Positions 9,740 through 20,021 of a stretch of DNA of 64,000 nucleotides are shown here, in pieces (position 1 is the stretch's first letter; each line of letters opens with the position of its first letter). The position numbers and the translations under genes are program-made. The notes under the pieces are model-generated. The model was given only the letters and a program-made list of their open reading frames with translations. It was not told where the DNA came from and did not search any database. The stretch spans positions 1,426,001 to 1,490,000 of the forward strand of contig JBCAMK010000011.1 of NCBI GenBank assembly GCA_038503065.1, read 5' to 3'. Source of the stretch: Paragyromitra xinjiangensis. Lineage: Eukaryota > Ascomycota > Pezizomycetes > Pezizales > Discinaceae.

Positions 9740-11736
9740 ATGCCTCCAAAAAGTCAAGCAATATACCCTGATACAAAACGAAAGACGCGTAATTCAGCTG
9801 CATCGTCGTCTACAAATACTGACAGCAGACGTGGCAGAGTTTCAAGAAAACCCTCGGGTGGTCACGCATCAACACGTCGAAGGGCCACCACTACCCTGAC
9901 ACTACCAGACAGCCAGACAGCCAGCCAGTCAGAGTACGACTCTGACATGGCTACGGGGGCAGATGTTCTCGCAGGTTCCAACATTTTGGTGCCAGCTACT
10001 CCTTTCAAACCTTCTACTATGCCACCACCACCTCTCCCTACTGCTCCTCCCCCCCTACTCCTCCTCCTTCGCAGGCACCCCAAGCCAAGCCCTTCAGCAT
10101 ACTATCATCTCCTTCAGTCGCTGCCACCGCTACCCAACACCCGCCTTGTGCTCAGCGGAGTCCGGGAGAGCTAGACTTGACTCCCCAGACCCTGCTCCCC
10201 AGTATTCAGCAAAGCCCGGATCTAGGAGATTCTGAAGACTTGGGGGCAACTAGAAGTGATGATGATTCTTCCGGGCCGTATTTGCTATACTCTTCCAATA
10301 GAACTCCAACCCCATTTCAACCACCTGTGAGGAAGTCTATTGGACCTGGTGTAAGCTATCCCCTTCTATATCAAATAGGATATATATCCCGCACCGGCTT
10401 CAACTCTGACGACTCCAACTCTGACGCTCACTCTGACATTGGCTTACTCATACTGATAGTCCTCTGTTTCCAATCTGTCTTCGAGCAGTGGATATGATAG
10501 TAAGGGGAGCGGTAGCTATGCCAGCAGCAATTTCCGAAAAAGGAGGTCGGCCTCGACACTGTCGGACTCGGTCCCACCTAGTGAAGCAAGATCACGGGAC
10601 AAGAGAAATATAGGCCCACTGAGGGATAGAGGTGAGCTTAGTCCCAACTGGTCAATCGCAAGAGACATATTTGTACTACGAATACAGACGGAAAACCCCT
10701 ACCCCCGACCAGACGTGCAGGAGATGATGGCTGTTTCTGTGTTTCGAGAGGCGTATGGGGAATCGGGCGATCGATTCGACCTCAGTGAGATCGGCGATAC
10801 CGAAATTCACATGGTATAAACCTTCCTTTCCTGTACGCAGTTAGTGCAGGCTGACACTGAGGCCCTGGCATAAAGTTGGCAGACCGTATATCAACCTCCC
10901 AAGGGTACTTTGCCGAAGCGGCTAGGGAATGTGTTTGTAAGGTGTACGGCCTTGATACATTGAAGGGAGATGACCTCCTTAATCGCGTTCGTAGGCTTAT
11001 ACGCGATAACAGTCACCGTTTCCACTTTTCAGATGAGAAGAAAAAGGTGAGTTACCACTTACTAGTAGTTCCCTTAGCCACTTGTCCTCCAGATCACGGT
11101 AGAGCGCTAACCCGAACACAGGTCCCAAAGAAAATGTTTTGCCATCTCGCAATCGCTAATGTAATTCACGGTGCTTGGTATGGCAAAAAAACATATGCAC
11201 GCCGACCTGACACCCAAAAATATAGCGAGGAGATTAGTCCAGTGGCCTTGGTTTTGGCGACAGTAGCTATCCGGTATGCTCTTGACAATTGGTCTTCAGG
11301 GGAGTATCTTAGGAAAAACTTTGAAGGAGGGACGTTTAAAGGTGAGTCCGTGTGTATATTGTGTCTATGTCAGAGTCGGCACGTCAGAGTCGGCACGTCA
11401 GAGTCGGCACGTCAGAGTCGGCACGTCAGAGTCGGCACGTCAGAGTCGGCACGTCAGAGTCGGCACGTCAGAGCTGGCATGTCAGGGTCGGCACGACGGG
11501 GGATATTATACAATTATCAGAGCTAATTGCAAGGCGAAGGGGTGTACGATGAGTATACCAATCAGTGGAACACAATACCGAAAGAATCGCAGCGAATTAT
11601 CCTCGGCATCCAATTAACGGAGGTAAAAAGGTTATCGGGATGGGAGACTGGCAATGGAGGGAAACCGGCAGTGGTGTGGAACCCGGAGGTGGATTTGCTT
11701 GCGGACGATAGTGATGATTCTAGTGACGATTGTTAA
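9740..11736 (+). CDS. DUF6532-like protein of the SNF2 locus
   Basis: Start ATG 9740 (MPPKSQAIYPDTKRK). Introns at 10351-10459, 10814-10875, 11047-11121 and about 11342-11533 join in frame. The product has a basic Ser/Thr/Pro-rich N-terminus. Its C-terminal helical domain reads from RDIFVLRIQTENPYPRP, through QGYFAEAARECVCKVYGL and KMFCHLAIANVIHGAWYGKK, to SPVALVLATVAIRYALDNW. The tail is acidic (LLADDSDDSSDDC). The domain resembles DUF6532 (function unknown, common in fungi and often near transposons) and parallels the P1 gene at 50935-52857. The reading frame breaks in a C-run near 10045-10052: one more C would give PPPPTPPPSQAPQ, so this is a 1-nt deletion or a sequence error. The last acceptor is my best choice, because an in-frame TAA lies just before it. 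Confidence 0.65.
11369..11494 (+). repeat. 14-bp tandem repeat inside an intron
   Basis: Nine head-to-tail copies of GTCAGAGTCGGCAC, the last two slightly diverged, within the fourth intron of the DUF6532-like gene. Each unit contains GTCAGAG, the complement of the locus-wide CTCTGAC motif. Confidence 0.95.
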
Positions 11737-11912
11737 CGGGAATGGGATTTGGAGAGGTATTTTACAGCGTAAGATATAATATAATATAATAGCATCGATT
11801 AGCGTAACATAGCATAGCATAGCAGAGAATAGAAGAAATAAATATAATCTTCAGGCACAATGTATCACTCTGACAGCATCAGAGTAGTATACAAAATGAC
11901 AACTTGAGAGAT

Positions 11913-12150
11913 TTGAGAAAACTCCCAGAAGACTATCGTCACGTACACGAAGCCTCCTAAAACACACTCCGTAGCGTATACAAAGCTTCCCGAACTCAAT
12001 CTGACAGTGTACGAGAACACTCCCAAAAGACTATTATGACGTATACGAGGCCTCCCAAAACACGCTCCGAAGCGTACACAAAACTTCCCAAATTCACTCT
12101 GACAGTGTATGAGAATGCTTCCAGAGAACTATCATCGCGTATAGGGAATC
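11913..12150 (+). repeat. 98-bp tandem repeat, about 2.4 copies
   Basis: The phrase (G/A)ACTAT(C/T)(G/A)T recurs at 11931, 12029 and about 12127. Each unit includes a GT(A/G)CACGA-type stretch, CTTCCC(G/A)AA and TCTGACAGTGTA. Units are about 80% alike by eye. They again contain the TCTGACA motif. Confidence 0.8.
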
Positions 12151-12230
12151 TACAGAATGACTTCGAGGAGTCACGCAAGTTACATTTCCAAAGGTCTTGA
12201 TAGTTTACCCATCGGCTATCAAAGCTTACA

Positions 12231-12280
12231 GAAAGCATGGTGAAAGCACGGTAAAAGCACGGTGAAAGCACGGTCAAAGC
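12231..12280 (+). repeat. 11-bp tandem repeat
   Basis: About four and a half copies of GAAAGCACGGT with single-base variants. Confidence 0.85.
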
Positions 12281-12368
12281 AAATGAAAAAGACAGCATAT
12301 GCTTCTAGTTGTCTCTCAGTAGACATTAAAAAGCTCGATTGGTCATTTTCGCCTATTTCGCCTATTTC

Positions 12369-12401
12369 TGTTACCATAGCGTGTCAAAGGCTATGGTAAC
12401 A
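12369..12401. other. Perfect 12-bp inverted repeat (hairpin)
   Basis: TGTTACCATAGC at 12369-12380, a 9-nt spacer, then its exact complement at 12390-12401. It lies 40 bp from the broken 3' side of LINE alpha. It could be a stem-loop, or the joined ends of a lost DNA element; the sequence alone does not decide. Confidence 0.6.
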
Positions 12402-12440
12402 CACAAAAGGTGGGTGGTAACAAATCAAGCTTTTCGTGAC

Positions 12441-13676
12441 GGGTGGTATGGGTTGTGGGGTGAATTCGTTGGGTGGGAAAAATGCCTTTGTGAATATTTG
12501 TCATTTGTCTTGAAATTCGGTTTTGTTTTCAAGTGAGTGGATGTTGGTGGGGGGTATACGGCCTTTGGATTGCTTGATGGTTTTCCATAAGGTGTTGGGA
12601 TCATTTGTGTTCAGTCTTTGTTGCCAATGTTGTTCTTTGGTCAGTTTAACTTCTTTTTGCCATTTTTTGTGTAGGTTTTTGGCAATGAGTTTGTTTTCTG
12701 GTGTGGGAAATGTTCTGCTGTATTTGTTCGTGGCGCTGAGGGCCTTGTGCAGTTTGGTGAGTTCTTTGGTCCACCATGATTTGGACTTTTGGGAAGGTTT
12801 GGAAAGGGGGATTGCGGCCTCTGTTGCTTGTTGGAGCATGAGTGTTAGGGTTACGCATGCTGCTGTGGTTTGGGTTTTGGTTGTGAGTGGCATTTTGTGT
12901 ATGGGGTGGTTTTGGATTATGTGGTGGAATTTGTCCCAGTCTGCTTTGTGGATGTCCCTTTTGGGGCAAGTGTTGGAATGTGTGTTTAGGACGAATGTTG
13001 TGGTGATGGTTGCGTGATCTGATCCATCTCTGAGTCCTGAGTCGCTTTCCCATAATTGGGCGAGGTGGTCTATGCCTCTGGATAGTGTGAGATCGATTAC
13101 GGAGGGGTTGTTGCCGTTGCGTGGGAAGTGTGTGTATGTCCCCGGGTGGTTATGCAGGTGATATGTTTGTTCTTCTAGCCAGGAGACCAGGAGGTTTGAT
13201 ATGGGTCTGGTTCTGTCGATGGTTGGGAAGTGTGAATGTGTTTTGGCGCCATACCACCATGTGTGGTGGAGGTTGAAGTCTCCGCAGATGATATGGTTGG
13301 GTAGAAAGGTGTTAGTGGAGAGGTAGTTGTGTGAGGAGGGTAGATGATTTGCGTAGATGTTGGTGATGTCGATTGTTAAATTTGGATGTTTAATTAGTAC
13401 TGTTAGGCAGTTGTTAAAGTAGGTTGATTTTTGAATTGGGTTAAGATGTGATTTGATGTAGGTGACGCATTTTGGGTTTGGTGATAAAGGTGCGAATAAA
13501 GTGAAGTTTGGGATTTGAGGTGGTAGGCCAGTTGGTAGGCACCAAGGGTCTTGTAGAAGGAGTGCTATTAAGTTTTTGTTCATTGCGGCGTGTTGGGTTA
13601 CTGAATGGGTGGAGGCCATTCCTTTGGCACAGTTCAGTTGCTGTACCTGGGCTATGCCTAGTGATTTGGTTGTCAT
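12441..13676 (-). pseudogene. LINE alpha ORF2 fragment: endonuclease domain
   Basis: Starts MTTKSLGIAQVQQLNCAKGM directly after the ORF1 stop. It has the AP-endonuclease-like motifs LLLQDPW, ITNIYANH, CGDFNLHHTWWYG and GSDHATITTTF. The normal catalytic Glu of the QE(P) motif is Asp, as in every copy here. An in-frame TGA at 12501-12503 replaces the Cys codon of KCQIFTKAFF found in beta and gamma. The homologous frame ends near 12441. No RT is present, so it cannot retrotranspose by itself. Confidence 0.85.
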
Positions 13677-15368
13677 TTAATTTTTGGTGGTTGGTTTTTT
13701 GGAGCGGTTTTTTTCAAGGTATAGGGCCCTGGTTTTGGCCTTTTCTGGACAGTCAATGGCTGTGTGTTGGTTGGTGTCGCAGCATGCGCAGCGTAGTGAC
13801 ATGTGGGTGCATCTGGCTCCTCCTTTGCAGGTGGGGGTGGAGCATTTGTGGTCTTTGGTGTGCATCAGCAAAAAAATTAATTGTCACCCGGTGCGTTTTG
13901 GTCTTCAGGTGCATCCTGATCTTCTGGAAGGCCTCATTCCTTCAGAAGTACCAGGTGCAATTTTTCACTTTTAGTATGTTATCATTCAGCCTAATCCGGT
14001 AACAATATTTTTGGCACCCTGTATCATTTTGGCACCCAGTGCATCCTGATCTTCTGGAAGGCCACATTCCTTCAGAGGCACTGGGTGCCACTTTTTTTTT
14101 TTGCTGATGTGGTGAGGTTGGGCGCAGATAGCGTAAGCAGTATCGTTTTTGCATGTTGCGTCATGGTGTGCAAGTTTTTGGCAATTGCGGCATTGGGTGG
14201 TGGGGTTGATGGGGTGGTATTCTCGTGCTTTGCATGTGGCGTTGAAGAGGTTGAGGTATGTGAAACCAAGTGATTTAAGGGTGTGCTTGGCAGGTATAGC
14301 AATGACGATGGAGGAGAGTTTTTTCCCCTTGTGGCCTTCTTCAGTGCTAAGCCATATGGGTGCTTGTGCGAGTTCAACTTCTGGGAGAGCTGCTTGGAGT
14401 GCATTGGTGATGTCGGTGATTTGGGTTGGTTTGCTATTAAAGTAGGTTGGGACACTGTCCAAGATGAACTTGGACCATCTGCCGCCGACTCTGGTATTGG
14501 TGATGGGAATTTTGAGTAATGTGCAGGCAGAGGTGATTTCATGTTGGTATTGTGTGAGGAAGGTGTCTGCTGGTTCGTTTGGACGTGTGAGGAGCATGAG
14601 ATTGTCACCGTTGGTTTTCCTGACTGCGAGGATGCAGGTTTTTTGTGCTCCTAGCTTGTTGTTAATGGCGTCGAGGATTGCATCAGGGGTGATGGTTGCT
14701 GGAAGGGGTTCGGTGAGTTCCAGGATTATTTCTCTTTTGTCCGTGGTATATTCCGGCTTGTAGAGAGGTTGGGGTGTTGGTTTTTAGCCCTTTTTGTTTA
14801 GGACTTGTTGGAATGATGGTTCACCCAGTGCTGGCGCGGTGATGTTGGCGTAGGAGGTTTGGGCTCCTTGCTTCGGTTTGGTTTGGTTGATGGGTTGGGG
14901 GGCTTGAATGGTGGGGATAATGGGGGCAATTGGTGTAATCTTTGCCGTTTGTAAGCTGTGAAGTCTGTTGTCCAGTGTGCGAACATCGTTCTGTAGTCTG
15001 ATGTTCTGGGCTTTGATGTCGGCAAGTTTAGTGAGGGATACTTCATGCTGTTTGTGGCTGAATTGAATTTGCGTTTTGAGACTGCTTAGCTGTTGTTGGA
15101 AGTCAAGCTTTAAGTCTGCAATTAGGCTCTGGATTAGCCAGGCGAGGTAATTTGTTGCTTTGCCATGGTTGAGGTTTTGAAGTTCCTCAGGCGCAAATTG
15201 GGTGAAGTTCATATCGGAGTTGTAGTCCTGTCCTCCAATGTCTTCTTCATCTTCGTCGGCTTCGCTAGAGGAGCTACTGTGGTGGGACTCGGAGGGTGGT
15301 TTGTCCATCATGGAGAGGTCTGCTGCGTCAAAGGGAGAGAGTGCAGTGGAGCCTTTGGCTTGGGACAT
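13677..15368 (-). pseudogene. LINE alpha ORF1 (gag-like), broken
   Basis: Starts MSQAKGSTALSPFDAAD. An upstream in-frame ATG at 15467 exists, but MS(Q/A)xEGSTAL is the start shared by the copies. The protein has an acidic serine region, a coiled-coil-like stretch (SLTKLADIKAQNIRLQNDVRTLDNR), a conserved DKREIILELTEPLPA domain, then zinc knuckles (QCRNCQKLAHHDATC, CACCDTNQHTAIDC). It is broken by a TAA at about 14784 (AAA to TAA after NKKG) and by MITE N1, which splits the HH/TKDHKC zinc region. Confidence 0.9.
13863..14109. mobile_element. MITE N1 inside LINE alpha ORF1
   Basis: A 247-bp element with ends CATCAGCAAAAAAA and TTTTTTTTTTGCTGATG, flanked by TG on both sides. The intact site in gamma (CTTTGGTGTGGTGAGG, 31620 region) shows that removing N1 plus one TG restores the ORF. 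The interior holds two copies of a GGTGC...GCATCCTGATCTTCTGG block. No coding capacity. Confidence 0.93.
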
Positions 15369-18144
15369 TGGAAGTGTTTTGCGTTGGATGGGAGGGAAGA
15401 GGTGAGAGGAGGTTTGTTTGCTGCCAGCAACCTTTGGTGGGGTTGTTTGAACGTGGACAAAGTGCACTGGGGTTGTGATGGGTGAGGGGGATCTCCTGGG
15501 GGGAGTTTGGGGATCCAGAGTGATGACTCCGATGCAGGAGGAGGTAAGTTTCCTGAAGTGGGGTAAAAGTGGTGAGAAAAGAAGCAGTAAAGTTAAAGAC
15601 TTTTTGCTGTGTGTAACGCGGTTGCAACGCAGAATTTGGTGTTTTTGGCTATTTCAATCAGCGATGTCAGGGCATGTGTATTTATTTTTATTTATTTTTA
15701 TACGGCCCTGATACAAAGTATATCGCCTCAACTGCCACCACTAAACCCTCCCCTTAATCCTGACATAAACGAAACAACAACAAATAACAAAAACAAAACA
15801 AAACAAACAAAATAAATAAAATAAAACAATTTTTAAATATCAAGCGCATCCATAAAAGAAAAACAATTCGCGATGTTTAAATCATTTTCAAAAAGAAAAT
15901 CCCTTTTAATATCCCGTTGTTTAAAAAATAAAACTCGTTCAATGACGTAAAGTGGGCACGATAGGATGCGGTGTTTGGAAGAATCTTCTTCTCCGCATTG
16001 GCAGATGATGGGGGGTTGTCCAGGTAGGTGATCAGCTTAGGAAAGTTTGTTTCTGACTTTCCAGATTCTTTTTGCACAATGTAAAGGCAATCGAGCTATT
16101 TTTGGATTTAGTTGTTTGGTGTGGGGGATCGGTGGAATCCATTTTTGATGTAAGGTTTTGTGTGGTTGTAAGGATAGCCAGTTTAGTGTGGTTCGTGTCC
16201 ATTTGCATGATGATAGGTGGTAGGCTTCTTTGGCTAGGTGATCTGCTATTTCGTTTCCTGCGATGCCTGTGTGTGATGGGGTCCACTTGCCCATTACTTG
16301 GCAGCCAATTGATTGTAAGGTTCGTATGCCGGTGAGGGTATGCCAAAGATATTCTCTGTTGGCTGTGGTTGCGCCTGTTAATGCCAGTAGGGCATTTTGA
16401 TTGTCTGCGCATAAAAATACTGGTGCGGGGTGCATGATGTGGTTGATGAGCAGATGAATGGCTTCTTGTATGCCATGAATTTCTGCGTCTTCGTTTTCGG
16501 CGTGGTGTGCGATGTTGCAGCGATGTGAAAGGCTTTGTGTTTCAATGCCAAAGCGAATGTGGATTAAGTGTGCTGCTGCAGATGCAGTTCCATCCTCAGC
16601 TTTAGAGCCATTGGAATATAGGAGCCAGGCGTTTTCAAGTGTGCCAATCCAAGTTTTGTGTGCTTGGGCCGTTTCTTCCTTGGATTTGGAAGATATTATA
16701 ATGTTTCCAGATGGGAGATAAATTGGTAGGGAGGGAGGGAAGAGATTTTCGAGCGGTGGGGAATGTTGGAGCAGTGGTGTGAGAAGTGAAGCGATGCGTG
16801 TGAGTCCAGTCCCTTGGTACTCTTGGATTTGCGGTAATGTTTTGAGGAGGGGGAGGAAGGCTGGGTTATGAGGTCCAGTTTTTAAGATTCTAATGGCGTA
16901 TTTCTGAGTGGGCATATCTAGTAGAAGGTCTAGTGGAGGAAGAGAAGCTTCTGCGAGTAGTTTGTCGAGCTTGGTTCGTCGTGGGAGGCCTGTGATTAGC
17001 CTGGCGAGTGAATGATAAGCCGGTCTGATCTTTTCCAAAAGATTATGTTTGCCTGTCCACCAGAGGGGTGAGCCCCATAAGAAGTTGGGTATGGCTAGGG
17101 CATGGATGAGTTGGTGAAGGTTGTGTGGGGTGAGGTTGTGTGCTTTGGCCATGGTGCTGAGGCGTTGCGTAATTGCCCTGAGCCGGTTGGAAGCTTTGTC
17201 TATTTGGGGAAGGAAGGATAATTTGTCGTCGATGTGTATTCCAAGTGATTTGATTACTTGTGAGGGTAGGATTTCAAGATTGATTGATGGTATGAAAAGT
17301 GGAATATCCAGTTTTCTGATCGTTGTTTTTGTGAGGAAGTGTATGAGCTCTGTTTTGGGAGGTGAATAATTGATGTTTAAAAGTTTAGCCCTGTTGATTT
17401 TTTCCGTGAATCTACTTTGCAGGGTGAGATTGGCGAATTTGGTGCTGAAGGCTCCTTGTAAGAGAGCATCTTCATCTATGTAAATAGAAGAAAGTTGAAG
17501 ATTCGAAGGAGAAGGCGCGGTATCTAATGCCGCGCTATAAATAGTAAACGCGATAGAAGAAATGGGTGAGCCTTGTGGGAGGCCTTGTGGGAATGGTTTG
17601 GGATCTTCTTTTTGTTGATTAAAGGAAAAGGAGATTGTGCAATCATTGTTGAATTCCTTATACCAATTGGTAATCCAGTTGGGGAAGGTGTGATGTTGGA
17701 GGATGTGAAGCATTTGTGAGTGAATCACGCAATTGAAGGCTCCTTCTATGTCGGATGTGAGGAGGGATGGTCTAATTTCCCTGTTGCCGCTTTTGTTTTT
17801 GCTTCTGATGATTTTTCTGTCGAGCCATTCTTGAGCTGTGGTGAGTAGGTTGGCAAGGGGATCTATGGCAGAGATAGAGGTTCTTGCTCCTGTGTGTTGG
17901 GAATTTATTGCGCCTGTGATTATTGCGTAGGATTCTAATTTTTTGGCTACGCATTTTTCCAGGAGTTTTCCTAGGCATGAAAGTAGTGAAATAGGACGGT
18001 AGGATTTCGGTGTGGAGTAATCGGGTTTTGATGCTTTGGGGATTGGGGTGATGAGGGCGTGTTTCCAACAGGTGGGCATGGCTGAGTGAAGTAATGCCTG
18101 GTTGAAGATTTTGGGTATGAGGTTTGGATCAGCGAGGTGCGCTT

Positions 18145-19410
18145 CATCAGTAAAAAAAAAATTGCGCCCAATAGGTACATATTCCGCCCGACCGCCTGCC
18201 GCGCCCGGGCGAAACTAGCTGCAGGCTGTGCTTCCCCCTGGCGCCGCTTGGTGCCTGTACCGCTTCCCAGGCGACCTCCCACCATCTGGCAGCGCTGGGC
18301 GGCAGCTCGAGTACTTAGCAAATTTTCGATCGAATTTTTTCTAAGTCCCTGAAAACCCGGGACTTAGCAAAATTCACTTCACTCGCCTCCCAGGCACTTA
18401 GCGATTTCGAAAAATCTGGAGGTCGCTTAGTCATCACTTTGTAGTCGCCAAGTCGTCGCTTAGTCGTCGCCAAAGCAACGCCTAGTAAGACAGCAATCTC
18501 CACCTCCCCCTATTCCCTCCCATCCTTCCCACTATTGCTTCCCCCTATTCCCTCCCACCCATTCTCAACCTCGCTGTACCGCTGACATCGTGACTTTTAG
18601 GCTCGAAGTACTAAGCTCTGTTTGCAAAGAAACTCCTAGGTAACGTCTCGCTTCTGTTTATATGATTCCCGCTGATATGCCTCCTAGACTCGCTTTGATC
18701 CGCTGCTTCAACTTCCGCTGCCTCCGCTGGCTGCTTGCTTCCGCCTAAGCGAGCACAGCAAACAGCTCAATTCGCTGCCTCAGCTTCCTGAGCTTCCGCC
18801 GCCTCCGCCACATGGTCGATCCGCTGCTTCCTCCGCTTCCGCCATATGGTCGATTTGCTGCCTGAGCTTCCGCTGCCTGCGCCACATGGTCAATTCACTG
18901 CCTGAGCTTCCGCTGCCTCCGCCACATGGTCGATTCGCTGCCTGAGCTTCTGCCGCCTCAGTCAATTGGTCGATCCGCTGCCTGCCTCTTGCAGGTCGTC
19001 GATTCGCTGCTGCCGCTTCTGCCGCTTCCTCCGCTTCCGCCATATGGTCAATTCGCTGCCTGAGCCTGAGCCTGAGCCTGCGCCTGCGCCAATAGGTCGA
19101 TTCGCTGCCTGAGCTTCTGCTGCCTGCGCCATATGGTCAATTCGCTGCCTGAGCTGCCTGCGCCTGCGCCAATAGGTCGATTCGCTGCCTGAGCTTCTGC
19201 TGCCTGCGCTATATGGTCAATTCGCTGCCTGAGCCTGAGCCTGCGCCTGCGCCAATAGGTCAATTCGCTGCTGCAGCCTCCGCTGCTTGCGCCATATGGT
19301 CAATTCGCTGCCTGGGCCTGAGCCTGCGCCTGCGCCTAAGCCTGCGCCTACGCCAATAGGTCAATTCGCTGCCTGAGCTTCCTGCGCCTCCGCCAATAGG
19401 TCGATTCGCT

Positions 19411-19445
<35 letters not shown>

Positions 19446-19928
19446 CGCCAATAGGTCAATTCGCTGCCTGAGCTTCCTGCGCCTGCGCCAATAGGTCGAT
19501 TCGCTGCCTGCCTCTGGCAGGTCGTCGACCTGCTGCTGCAGCTTCCACAGAAGCTAGTTTAGCTGCGCCCTTGATATTTGTACATAGATATATAGATAGA
19601 CACATAGAATAAAGCAATTGTCAATGATATTGGTTCCATACAAGTGATTCCTGAATATTCCGGGCCCTACAAGCATACTGTGCAAATCCATTCTACAGGG
19701 CGAACTGCTGCCAAAATTCTGCGGCAGCGAGGGGCCACCCACGCCTAGAAGCGGCCCACTACACCACTTGCTACAGGAGGAAACGACCTCCTCCAGGCTG
19801 TCAAAGGTCTAGGGGCCGTGCCTCCCGGGCGCGCCGAGGTGCTGCAGCAACCTAGCAGAAGGGTAACATTCCGCCCGACCGCCCAGACCTCCAGGCGGCC
19901 GGGGCGGCTTTATCGATTTTTACTGATG
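18145..19928. mobile_element. Element C: 1.8-kb non-autonomous DNA transposon in LINE beta
   Basis: Ends CATCAGTAAAAAAAA and TTTTTACTGATG, flanked by TT at 18143-18144 and 19929-19930. The matching uninterrupted site in gamma (GAGGTGTGCTTGGGTGAT, about 30060) confirms the insertion. The layout is as in B: terminal GC-rich block, ACTTAGCAAATTTTCGATCG/CTTAGCGATTTCG block, CTATTCCCTCCCACCCATTC, minisatellite, unique block with CATAGAATAAAGCAATTGTC, terminal block. It has no transposase. C has T where the others have C at the seventh base of the end (CATCAGT), and A's right end shares this. Confidence 0.92.
18690..19545 (-). repeat. Minisatellite of element C
   Basis: Units of about 36-42 bp with CCATATGGTCAATTCGCTGCC or CCAATAGGTCGATTCGCTGC cores, joined by GAGCCTGAGCCTGCGCC hexamer expansions. 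The CCAATAGG variant is more common here than in B and D, where CCATATGG dominates. Confidence 0.85.
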
Positions 19929-20021
19929 TTGGATGATGATGGGGTATGTTATGCCATCTGCGCCTGGGGCTGAATTCTTGTTGGTTTTGGCGAGGAGTTT
20001 GCTAATGTGGTTTGATGTGAT

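Larger units (their letters stand above)
6403..12102. repeat. Dispersed CTCTGAC motif across the SNF2/DUF6532 locus
   Basis: CTCTGAC, usually as CACTCTGACA, occurs at 6403, 6416, 6429, 6950, 6962, 9935, 10413-10440 (three copies), 11868 and 12096. Its complement GTCAGAG occurs at 9029, 9281 and as a tandem run at 11369-11494. Copies lie in introns, 3' flank and coding sequence. I did not notice comparable clustering in the LINE arrays. See the findings for a possible role. Confidence 0.6.
11737..12440. other. 3' flank of the DUF6532-like gene, no gene
   Basis: No coding region. It holds an ATAATATAATATAAT/AGCATAGCATAGCA low-complexity run (11775-11822), a 98-bp tandem repeat, an 11-bp tandem repeat and a 12-bp-arm hairpin. 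It ends where recognisable LINE alpha sequence starts. Confidence 0.5.
12441..15679 (-). mobile_element. LINE alpha: Tad1-like element, 3' half missing
   Basis: Minus-strand LINE with its 5' end at about 15679 (...ACACATGCCCTGACATCGCTG read on the minus strand). ORF1 and the endonuclease part of ORF2 are present. Homology to beta and gamma stops near 12441, before the reverse transcriptase, so RT, RNase H and 3'UTR are lost. LINEs are normally truncated at the 5' side, so this reflects a later deletion or rearrangement. Its 5' terminus directly abuts the 3' tail of beta. Confidence 0.88.

Noticed and set aside
11369..11494. CRISPR-like array
   Set aside because: Repeats are contiguous 14-mers with no spacers, within a fungal intron.
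12339..14763. Plus-strand open frames opposite LINE ORF1 and ORF2
   Set aside because: They are antisense shadows, hydrophobic and Val/Leu/Cys-rich, present only where the minus-strand LINE reading frame is well supported.
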